Below, in pieces: positions 37,101 to 44,883 of a DNA stretch of 45,959 bases. Source of the DNA: a virus; IMG/VR virus record IMGVR_UViG_3300021957_007082, positions 1 to 45,959 of that record. One strand, written 5' to 3'. The notes below the pieces were generated by a model. That model did not search any database. It was not told the origin of the DNA and saw only the letters and a list, made by a program, of their open reading frames with translations. A program made the position numbers and the translations under genes. Numbering within the stretch: the stretch's first letter is position 1; each line of letters begins with the position of its first letter.

Positions 37101-39723
37101 ATTTAATTGTGTCTTTTAGATCTTTAAATGGTAACGAATTTAATAAAAGGTATGCGGATGACTTATACTTACCAAAAGACTCACCACCAAAAAATCCCTC
37201 ATATATTGATTTGTGAAAATAAGGAGTATTTAAAATGTTTAACTTGGATTGGTCATCAATTTCAATTGTTTTATTGAACATGTTACCACCAACTTGACTT
37301 TCATTTATCCAACTACTTGGATTTATAGGACTACTTATAAAACCTTTTCCCGTATCAACCGTGAGTACACCACCAACATTTAGTTCTGTTTTTTCAAACG
37401 CACTTTTATTTAAATAACCTAAATAAGTATCAGAATTAAATGGGTATATTTTTGATCGATACTCATCACTTAAGTATTGATTTAGATTTGATTGTAATTT
37501 TTCATACTCACCATTTTTAGATGTTACCGTATCATCACCAGTATAATCTTTTAGTTGGTACGATTTTGTTGAATTATCCAACAAATAAGGTACCGTTATT
37601 TGGTTATCTTCGTGGTAAGGATATCTCTCAAAAGGTGAAAAAGATCTCATCAAATTTAAATGAGCTTCTCTACTCGTAATTTGACTGTCTTTTAATATAT
37701 CAATTAAGAAGTAATCCTCACCTGTTAAATTTTGTATAGTTTCAAATTCTCGTTTACCGAGTTCATTTAAGGTTGGTCCATTAAATGTATCATATAAAGT
37801 AATTAATTGTGACCTTTCGTATATTTCATATAAAAAAGAATCTAAATTTTTATCACTGTAAACACTACCTGGTAGTAAATCAAGTGTAGAAACTTTATTT
37901 GTACTCTTTTCTTCATTATTACTATCACCAAATTCAAATCTAATTGAACTCGTATTTGGTTCATTACCACCTTGATTATCTGTTCTTTGTGTTGATACCG
38001 CAGAATACTCTTCTACAAATTGTACTTCAGGCCATAACGTCATGTCGTCTGATCGTAACTTTTGTATTAAATCAGATTCAGCTGGATATGCAAGAACTTT
38101 AGTTGTTCCTGTACTTTGTTTTTTAATCTCAGGCCATGGATATATTGCTTCACCCACACTTTCATTAGTAAAACCTTTGATTATGTTTTTTCTTTCTTCA
38201 GAAACGTTAAACGCTTTGATATGAACACCTTTAAGTAACCTTATGTACGTATCCGCAGATGCCAATATTATTGCCACAATGTTTCGTATCGTAGGTTCAA
38301 AACCAATACCATCCTTTCCAGAAATAACTTCGTTCATTTTAAACTCAACACCATCTTGTAGTTTTGTTAATTCTTCTTGAAATGAATTTGATATTTTGTA
38401 CATATCATCAAATAACTTTTCAATTGCAACAGTAATTTTACCACCACCATTGGTTGTTGAATAGTAAGAACCAATATCTTTAATAGATTGATTTAAATTT
38501 ATTGATAGTTTTTTGAAATCCGCAGTAGTTCTTTGAGTCTCATTTCCAAAGATTTCACTGTCTTTTAATTTTTTTAGATTTTGTTTGATAATTGACTCTA
38601 AAGTACCACCCTTACCTTCTCCAACTATTGACTCTGTTGTATTGTTATTTGTCTTTGTTAGAAAAAAATGACGATCCAATGGATTATCACTTCCTGTTGG
38701 TATTGCAATAAATTCAGGTGTTAAATTTTTAGTTTGCCATGCTTGTACCTGACCAAAAAACAATCTGAGTTGATCTGACATTTCTTTTGATGCCACAAAT
38801 ATTTTCATATCCACGACTTCTCCAAAAATTTTCTTTTCTAATATCGGGTCTAATCTTTTTGCAATATCAATTACCTCTTTCAATGTTCTAACTGGCATGT
38901 CATCATCAATCAAACCCTTTCTTTTGTATTCGTCGAATATGGATTTAAGTGTGAGATATCCTTTAGAAGTTTTTGATATTACTTTTGTTACCTCTCCCGT
39001 TTTTTCGTTTGTTGTGGTATTTTTCGTTTGTTCAATACCATACATGTAAGGTGCATTTAATATCCCTTTTAGTGGAATATCACTTAGGTACGCATACGTT
39101 GACCCTATAAAAACACCAACACTTTCAAAATTTCCATTTCCATCATTGTATGATGAGTTGAAATCTGTCATGTGAAGTCTATATCTCATCGCTTTCCCAT
39201 AAAACCCCTTTACCGTTAAATAAAATATCGGCCATGGTTGGTGAAAGAATGCTTGATATGGTGAATTATCTGGTGATTCGAATAGTGTTTTACCTCTTAC
39301 ATCAACAAATTTTATAGTGACCTTGGGTACGAAGTTTGTACCCCTAACTTGGATATCAATACTTTGTATTCCAAATGCTTGTCCCGTATCATCGATTATT
39401 TCCGATCTTTTAAACTCAGCATCCCTTTTTGGATTATAAGTGTCCGTCCACGTTGTGTCTAAGTACTCACTGTTTTTGTTCTGTAAAAAGTTTAATGTTC
39501 CTTCCGCAACTGACGAAAGTGTATTTTGTTCACCACTTACTAAGGTTGTTCTCGGTATTAAATCCGCCTCAAGATTTACATAATAAACATAATTTTCAGC
39601 ATTAGTCCCTCTTGGTTCTACAATACCATCTGAAACAGTACTGTTCGGGTCAATCAGAATTAAGTTATTCTGATCAACCTTTACTAAAATTTTTTCATTA
39701 TTTGTAAGGTCGTTATTCGCCAT
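34117..39723 (-). CDS. Giant baseplate-hub-like tail protein (1868 aa)
   Basis: Most of this protein has no recognised family. The N-terminal 250 residues are beta-rich and include a region typical of large myovirus tail proteins (VRGTNFVPKVTIKFVDVRGK, YLTVKGFYGKAMRYRLH). Near residues 1580-1620 the sequence has the look of tail hub proteins of the gpD/gp27 kind (YFQLKNVPLFAGAYWIVEVS, HAIANNSMTTTFKGVRM). The last 60 residues contain a DRGPGP motif followed by R-N-I-Q-G-A-I-D-F-G, which loosely recalls RlpA/double-psi-barrel murein enzymes. No signal peptide is present. It overlaps the gp53-like gene by 11 bases and lies downstream of it, so it is part of the central baseplate. The hub call rests on a local pattern and position. 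Confidence 0.7.
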   Translation of the reverse strand: MANNDLTNNEKILVKVDQNNLILIDPNSTVSDGIVEPRGTNAENYVYYVNLEADLIPRTTLVSGEQNTLSSVAEGTLNFLQNKNSEYLDTTWTDTYNPKRDAEFKRSEIIDDTGQAFGIQSIDIQVRGTNFVPKVTIKFVDVRGKTLFESPDNSPYQAFFHQPWPIFYLTVKGFYGKAMRYRLHMTDFNSSYNDGNGNFESVGVFIGSTYAYLSDIPLKGILNAPYMYGIEQTKNTTTNEKTGEVTKVISKTSKGYLTLKSIFDEYKRKGLIDDDMPVRTLKEVIDIAKRLDPILEKKIFGEVVDMKIFVASKEMSDQLRLFFGQVQAWQTKNLTPEFIAIPTGSDNPLDRHFFLTKTNNNTTESIVGEGKGGTLESIIKQNLKKLKDSEIFGNETQRTTADFKKLSINLNQSIKDIGSYYSTTNGGGKITVAIEKLFDDMYKISNSFQEELTKLQDGVEFKMNEVISGKDGIGFEPTIRNIVAIILASADTYIRLLKGVHIKAFNVSEERKNIIKGFTNESVGEAIYPWPEIKKQSTGTTKVLAYPAESDLIQKLRSDDMTLWPEVQFVEEYSAVSTQRTDNQGGNEPNTSSIRFEFGDSNNEEKSTNKVSTLDLLPGSVYSDKNLDSFLYEIYERSQLITLYDTFNGPTLNELGKREFETIQNLTGEDYFLIDILKDSQITSREAHLNLMRSFSPFERYPYHEDNQITVPYLLDNSTKSYQLKDYTGDDTVTSKNGEYEKLQSNLNQYLSDEYRSKIYPFNSDTYLGYLNKSAFEKTELNVGGVLTVDTGKGFISSPINPSSWINESQVGGNMFNKTIEIDDQSKLNILNTPYFHKSIYEGFFGGESFGKYKSSAYLLLNSLPFKDLKDTIKFDGSDEILMSSLFREIGSTHYIPYHLILKWGSMYHRYKEHIINNVDILSGLNTPIDGDEYFDNNLNLTFASSITRSSQSDVGIHPRYSAIYHQVVNGYLFYNVNDPTPTSFDNVVGTNTLFINAFDTTKGKYYNSFVDNSRFTSTDLRLTILPSTGTNKKRTLYLDFNDSEQFNFRVNWVNNQESEFVVTGKTLPTPKEYFMGMTNNNEKVIDLIGTFSPDILTSFEDAFLDFSSEVIDSHTPYKKYETVHYPKFQDLLKEIVSVEKKDGDVLNVPSIINTIGLRQEENQKKATENILTTQNMLELTISNPKELNPHILNGYVNFNKRDLSVGSFDASQVGTNSKYIELYVGEDIDGNYLDFFNISNIELSEENVFAFRPLIQIYGGYKKSSGVTTKASFIEYLTTSIVAPQNSRQSLFLNQIYRKLPSLERLKDKNNNLGIIKGYNEDTTIKLELYNDIKSLNDKWISGNSMGQRLLMEEFMFLDKANKDIGDELFIDLKKLIQLGDTKNSNIDLYSTIGILIAQTGIDMRVLPAYINFYANESRRTRVKPSDTIASVMFGKFLEVDTEYSTPKAILQYVSGGSKHLNLSDINDKYMYKDDGVDLESPQDNPILITDPDYFNNSNLSKSNKVVAFEVSFGDQNQQMFKGISLDQKQFKNTFESNVAMERLAKSQSGSGILQVDTNLFDIYRTRSYTCTVTAMGNAMIQPTMYFQLKNVPLFAGAYWIVEVSHAIANNSMTTTFKGVRMPKDSLPNPKDSFIATYRVLFDKILKRAIAKQKVDETNAKKEGEYVTITTKDGSFSTDYQSPIKGETIINEVGYNKYGIPFNGKDGDTTIQKIDYRGNYTANHGRWLRARVDRVEPYLSDNNDLGLSNFAKGLTVNPSQIKWSEIKGDTNKEYFYTAPFNMNVLKDSTPLFGSPTITTFYNPKNNLRKEIPHNSVLDRGPGPTYLDRNIQGAIDFGSRGEYGITMSQILMKDLKLTKGDVVYFIFN

Positions 39724-40036
39724 AATATAAGTTGTACAATTCTACATTCCTTTTATATTCTTGTAATGTATTAACAAGTGGAAATGGTATTCTTAAAAGA
39801 AAGTTATCGGGTATTTCAAATTCAATACTACCCGCAGTTGGATTTGCTTGTAAAATTAACCAACCAAATACAGGTGTTCCATAATACTCCTGAGAGATTT
39901 TATCTAACCTGTTCTTACCTCTTTTAAATTGTACATACTTATCTGAGGACGTAATTTTGATTTCAATACCTGGTACAATTTTAAAGTCACCATCGTTCTC
40001 AAAAAACTCGTATCTGTTAAAATATTGTCTACTCAT
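39713..40036 (-). CDS. gp53: Baseplate wedge protein, T4 gp53-like / LysM-like (107 aa)
   Basis: gp53 joins baseplate wedges together around the hub. The family pattern is visible: KRGKNRLDKISQEYYGTPVF, then GWLILQANPTAGSIEFEIPD, with a final IPFPL. It is LysM-like in fold, with the YYGTP-x-x-GW-x-I-x-x-A-N core seen also in gpX-type tail proteins. The 107-aa length is shorter than T4 gp53 (196 aa) and nearer to stand-alone LysM-like tail proteins, so a gpX-type name is an alternative. The ATG overlaps the upstream stop by one base (TAATG), and its end overlaps the giant hub-like gene by 11 bases. Confidence 0.8.
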   Translation of the reverse strand: MSRQYFNRYEFFENDGDFKIVPGIEIKITSSDKYVQFKRGKNRLDKISQEYYGTPVFGWLILQANPTAGSIEFEIPDNFLLRIPFPLVNTLQEYKRNVELYNLYYGE

Positions 40037-43000
40037 TATTTCTCGACTTTAGTTGGTTTAAAATTATTCAGTGTACTTCCCAAAGTTTTCACCTGATCTA
40101 AATGGATTTTTTCTAAATTTTCTTTTTGTGTGCTGTCAGTAATCTCCGCAGTACTCGAGATTGTAAATTTAAGTTCACCATCACCTTTTAATTTCTTAAA
40201 CCTACTTAGGTTTATTTTTTCAGGTTTGGTTTCCTTTATAAATCTCTTAACTTTTCTTTCAATCCTTTTCTTTATATTATCACTAAAAAGTATATCGTCT
40301 TTATATACATCGGTTATACTTGTAAGATCATTCTCTTCAGATAATAATACGGATAAAATATCACTAAGTACAGTCACATCGACACTTAGTGAATTGAAAT
40401 TTATAGTTGTATCTATATCTTTTGTGAATTTGTCACTGTTTTTATCGAAGAAATCAATAAATATATCATACTCATCATATAATGTTGAAAAAGTAAATCC
40501 TGAAAGTGTTGCGTGTGTGTAGGTCTCATCTTTGATCTGACCATCACCAACATATTTAGTTAAATAATTTAATTTATCTAAACTTTCAATAACTAAGTTT
40601 CTTTTTGATCTAACGTCATTTAAACTTCCGACCGCCTCATCTAATTTTGATACTACCAATTCTTCGAGTTTTGGTCTTAGTACGGTGTTAGATCTTTCTA
40701 TTTTTTCAGGTGAGAGGAAATTGTCAAACTTAAACATTTCCGAAACATCCTCTGTTAAAATTGCAGAAACCATACTTGTTTTAAGTTCATTGATTCTACT
40801 GTTCAACTCTGTTGTTGAGGTATATTCACCTAACATCTCAATTGTTCTTGTACCAACATTAGATGTGTTTACTGTGAAAGTGTTTACCGTCCTGTAGGTT
40901 GGTGATAAAAGTAAACTATGTACCTGAGGTCCATATTTAACTAATATATCATCGTAGGTTGTTTTAAACGTCTCAAAGTAGTCCTCATATTGTTTAGCTA
41001 AGTCAGTTACAATGTTTTTATAATTTATAGTTTGTCCTGTTGGTTCAATAGAGGGAACTGTGGGGTCTCCCTCAGATTCTTGCCCTGTAGATTTATCTTT
41101 ATCAAGTTCACCAATGTAAACACCCTCATTAAGTTCTGGTACTGAATCACTGTTGTCCGCATCTGGTGAAGTATTAAGTCGATTCGCTTTTTGTAAATCG
41201 TCTAAGAATTCTTTTGTAAATTCTTTAGCGTCTTGTCCACCGATCGTAGAATTTGTCGAAATCGATCTCGGGTCATACATCTCGGTATTTGCGAAGAAGT
41301 TAGATGACAATGCGTTTTGTAACCTTTCGACAGGTTTTTCTAATCCTTGACCCCCAATAAAATTAACTTGTAATGTAACACTTGCAATCATTGGTTGTAC
41401 ACCAATACCTTCAGGGTTTAAATCCCATGGAGATTCATCATATGATATGTTTACATCTCTAATTGCAATTTTAGAATGGTAGAAATCACCTATCCTTACA
41501 ACACAAATTGGTGGTGGTCCGAAACTTGTGTTCCTTGCACGTAAATCCGCGTCGTTTGCAATTCCTTTAATTGGTATTGTATCACCAGGTCTTACACATT
41601 GTAATAAAAAATTAAGTCTTCCATTTAGTCCTTCAGGTGTTGTTGAATGAAATGCGGGATGAAAATACTTTAGTTTTTCAGTTAAACTTTTAAATGTGTT
41701 TGGTGAGTCTTCTTCAAGTACTTTAAAGTAGTAACACTCCGACAATGTCTTCATGATAATTTTTTTCATCATGTCAATTGGTGGTTTTTTAACCTTTGGT
41801 TGTTGGACCGTTCCATCGGGTGTTAATTTGTATTTTGGTATTTGATCAGGATCGTTAGGGTCTTCAGGTTGTTTATCATTAGGGATAATATTCATAACAA
41901 CCCCCGTATATCTACAAAAGAAAGTTATTGGTGCTGATTTCTTTAATGCCGAAGAACTCTCAATATTTTTAGAGTGACAGTCAATATTTGACGAACCACC
42001 ACCACCACTTAAACCACCTAACGTAGCATCGTCAACATTTTCACCAAAACTTGTTCCTCTAAAAGCAATCTCACCTTCAACACCTTCATATCCTAAGTCA
42101 CTAAATTTGTATTTTTGGAAAAAATCTTTTGGTCCTGTTCCGGCCGTAACCGATGTTTCCCATTTAACCGTCGTGTTATTACCTGGTTTTTCAATTTGTG
42201 AAATAATATCCTGAACGACTGAGTGTGCTCTTCTCATTGAGAGGTAAACATTGTAGTCGTCGTCAGCAACTGAAGATGTACTTGATTGTAAACCAAACGT
42301 TAATAGTTTAATTTCTTTGTTTTCAAGTCTTGTTTTAATTTCACTTAACTTATCTGAATATATACCATAGTTCTTATCTAATTTACTAAACCCTTCAGTA
42401 AGTCTATCTTTAGCTCCATTTATTTCGGCTGGTGTACCTGTTACGGTCTCACTTCCAAATATTACTTTTTTATCATTTTTCTTTGCCTCAGTTGCCGTTC
42501 CCGAAAATAAGGTCGTTAATCCACTGTCTAAATAACCTTGATACTCTGATTCTGAATACGAATTTTTAATGTCACTGTATAAGACTGTAGTGTTAACGTC
42601 TTTTGATCCTGATTTTCTTGGATAGTCATTTGGGAAGTATAAAGAAACTTCAAGTTTTTCTGGATCTTGTGCTATCGGTGTTGTGTCAAATTCTACAATT
42701 TCAGCATCTTCAGTAATTACCTTATATTTTAATATCTCTTCTTCAGTACCACCACCCTCTAAATAATTTTTTATTGCATCAGCATCTTCTTTTGTAATTG
42801 TTGTGTAAGTCCTAATTAATTCATAAAAATCAAGTTCTTCACATCCCGCAAAAAACGCATTGATGTAGTTGTCAGATTCTTCATCTGACATTCCTTTAAA
42901 GTGTTTCTGTACTAATAAGTTTAATATACTCGGATGATCTACAACAATCTTAAAAGAAATTTGTCCTGATCTTGAAGTATTTTGATATGTGTATATTGGT

Positions 43001-44835
43001 TCGGGTCTTCCTAAAAAATTATTCTCTTCCCACCTTGCATTATTTTGTTCAGTTACTTTAAGGTCATATGGTGGAAACCACATAACTCGACCACCATTAG
43101 GTCCTCTTTCACAGAATGGTAAATCACTTACCATAAAACCTGGTGTGTTTGATGTTTTCCATGCTAAATTCTCAAATGAGAACATATATTTTTTGGCAAC
43201 ATAACTACCATCCACTTTTTGAATGTTGGTTGATGATGCAAATGCAGTGTCTGGATCTCCGTTCTGTCCATTAGACATCGGAGCAATATTTAAGTTCCAC
43301 GGTGAAGTCATAACACTTGAATCAAACTTTCTTATATTTCCTGTTCTTTTCATTGTGTCAGACATATTCATGTATGATCTATCTTTAGTCCACACTCTAC
43401 AATATTCAACACCACCTTCATCACCCGTAAATTGGTCAACGTATTTTATTGCCGATCCTCTTGACATTAATGTATTTCCTTCTCTGAAAATTCTACTCGT
43501 TTGGTCTATTGCGTTTGCAACGTGACCTCTTGCGGCACCACCATCAGACGGCATTGAATCTAAAAGTTGTTGTGTCTTATCTAAAATTGAATCACTTCTA
43601 AAAGAATATGAATTTGACAAACTCTGTTCGAATTGTGATCTTTCACTATTAAACTCTTCATTGTTTGCCCCTAACTTATTTTTTGAGTTTTTACTGTACC
43701 ACGTAAGTTTACCACTTATTTGACCACCTTCAGATATATTTCTTTTAATTTCAAATAGTTCTGTTTGAATTGGATCAAATAATAAACTAAGATAGTAACT
43801 ACTTTTAACTACGTTTTCATTAAAATCATTCATTGCGTAGTTTACATCTTCACCTCTGTCATCACCAATGTATGCTTGTCCTTTAGGTGCTCCCGTTCCA
43901 AGAATATTATTAATTGCATCACCTATTTGGTTAGGAAAGTTGAATAATTTCGAAGATTGTTGTGACCTTGCGGTTTTGGTGTAGTTCGGTGCATATGTAG
44001 AAAAACTTAGGTTGTCGAAAAGAATTGCCTTTTGACCACTACCCATATATTCAATCATTAAATCTGAGGGTTTCCTACTTGGTTTTGGTCTTCTCTGTAT
44101 ACCTAATAAAGATCCCAACGCACCTGTAATATCTTGAAAAACCCTTCCTAATCCCGTCTGAGCTTCAGGTCTATTAACTATTGGATTCCTTGGGTCAGTT
44201 AAATAATCACCAGGTATTTCACTCCATGGAAACTCAACCCCCGCTACTGTTTGTACAAAATCAATTGCTTTACCCGCTAAGGTTTTTGCAACAGTAATTT
44301 TATAATTTTTCTCAATTAAGTCTTCTCGTCCTGTTATTAGATTGATAGCCGTAGCCGTATTCCCATTTAGAGCATCTATTAATCGTACCCTCCCGTATGT
44401 TGCAGCAACTAAATTTTGTGTAATTCTTGCGAGAACAGGTCCTTGTTTGTTGTTTTTAATGTTCCAAGCAGCAAACTGCATTAGTTTAGATTCCGACTCA
44501 TAGTCGTCGGTAGTCATAATACTAACTAAATTATTATATGTTCCTGCGGTGTAATAAGGATATAATCCCAAATCACTAAAACCAACTAAGTTTCTTAAAT
44601 TAGTAACAGTACTAAACTCATCAGCACCAAAAGTATTAAGGTTCTCGGGAACCGCTAAATAGGTTTGTAAGTTAGTTTCAACATCACCTGGATCTACATT
44701 TGCGTCGTCTCTTAATGTTTCAACAGAGTACGCACCACTATTAAATGTTTGTGGTCCGTTAGGTTGTTGTAGAGTTCTCGCAAGTATAGAATCTCTAAAC
44801 ATCTTCGTTGAATTAAAATCTAAGTAACTTGGCAT
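40036..44835 (-). CDS. Giant tail/baseplate protein with an OmpA-like patch (1599 aa)
   Basis: Residues 1-600 are not recognised; they are polar with a few helical segments. Near residues 835-875 there is an OmpA/MotB-like signature: KLLTFGLQSSTSSVADDDYN followed by VYLSMRRAHSVVQDI, matching the N-x-x-LS-x-RRA-x-xV core of peptidoglycan-binding OmpA domains. Near residues 1105-1165 there is a stretch like tail-tube-cap or baseplate-tube proteins (KIAIRDVNISYDESPWDLNP, VQPMIASVTLQVNFIGG). The C-terminal 350 residues are probably helical. The gene lies directly after the tape-measure gene, where T4-like phages and relatives place baseplate central proteins. The OmpA patch may help anchor to or locate the cell wall. 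Exact role unknown. Confidence 0.72.
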   Translation of the reverse strand: MPSYLDFNSTKMFRDSILARTLQQPNGPQTFNSGAYSVETLRDDANVDPGDVETNLQTYLAVPENLNTFGADEFSTVTNLRNLVGFSDLGLYPYYTAGTYNNLVSIMTTDDYESESKLMQFAAWNIKNNKQGPVLARITQNLVAATYGRVRLIDALNGNTATAINLITGREDLIEKNYKITVAKTLAGKAIDFVQTVAGVEFPWSEIPGDYLTDPRNPIVNRPEAQTGLGRVFQDITGALGSLLGIQRRPKPSRKPSDLMIEYMGSGQKAILFDNLSFSTYAPNYTKTARSQQSSKLFNFPNQIGDAINNILGTGAPKGQAYIGDDRGEDVNYAMNDFNENVVKSSYYLSLLFDPIQTELFEIKRNISEGGQISGKLTWYSKNSKNKLGANNEEFNSERSQFEQSLSNSYSFRSDSILDKTQQLLDSMPSDGGAARGHVANAIDQTSRIFREGNTLMSRGSAIKYVDQFTGDEGGVEYCRVWTKDRSYMNMSDTMKRTGNIRKFDSSVMTSPWNLNIAPMSNGQNGDPDTAFASSTNIQKVDGSYVAKKYMFSFENLAWKTSNTPGFMVSDLPFCERGPNGGRVMWFPPYDLKVTEQNNARWEENNFLGRPEPIYTYQNTSRSGQISFKIVVDHPSILNLLVQKHFKGMSDEESDNYINAFFAGCEELDFYELIRTYTTITKEDADAIKNYLEGGGTEEEILKYKVITEDAEIVEFDTTPIAQDPEKLEVSLYFPNDYPRKSGSKDVNTTVLYSDIKNSYSESEYQGYLDSGLTTLFSGTATEAKKNDKKVIFGSETVTGTPAEINGAKDRLTEGFSKLDKNYGIYSDKLSEIKTRLENKEIKLLTFGLQSSTSSVADDDYNVYLSMRRAHSVVQDIISQIEKPGNNTTVKWETSVTAGTGPKDFFQKYKFSDLGYEGVEGEIAFRGTSFGENVDDATLGGLSGGGGSSNIDCHSKNIESSSALKKSAPITFFCRYTGVVMNIIPNDKQPEDPNDPDQIPKYKLTPDGTVQQPKVKKPPIDMMKKIIMKTLSECYYFKVLEEDSPNTFKSLTEKLKYFHPAFHSTTPEGLNGRLNFLLQCVRPGDTIPIKGIANDADLRARNTSFGPPPICVVRIGDFYHSKIAIRDVNISYDESPWDLNPEGIGVQPMIASVTLQVNFIGGQGLEKPVERLQNALSSNFFANTEMYDPRSISTNSTIGGQDAKEFTKEFLDDLQKANRLNTSPDADNSDSVPELNEGVYIGELDKDKSTGQESEGDPTVPSIEPTGQTINYKNIVTDLAKQYEDYFETFKTTYDDILVKYGPQVHSLLLSPTYRTVNTFTVNTSNVGTRTIEMLGEYTSTTELNSRINELKTSMVSAILTEDVSEMFKFDNFLSPEKIERSNTVLRPKLEELVVSKLDEAVGSLNDVRSKRNLVIESLDKLNYLTKYVGDGQIKDETYTHATLSGFTFSTLYDEYDIFIDFFDKNSDKFTKDIDTTINFNSLSVDVTVLSDILSVLLSEENDLTSITDVYKDDILFSDNIKKRIERKVKRFIKETKPEKINLSRFKKLKGDGELKFTISSTAEITDSTQKENLEKIHLDQVKTLGSTLNNFKPTKVEK

Positions 44836-44850
44836 ATCTTATTTTATTAG

Positions 44851-44857
44851 ATAAATA
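44851..44857 (-). promoter_or_regulatory. TATTTAT motif, candidate late-promoter element
   Basis: The coding strand reads CTATTTATCTAATAAAATAAG, 15 bases before the ATG at 44835, in the 48-base gap after the tape-measure-like gene. It would drive the unit of the 1599-aa, gp53-like and 1868-aa genes, which overlap one another and share no further gap. Confidence 0.35.
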
Positions 44858-44883
44858 GATTCAAAAGTAAAATTTGATAAGTT

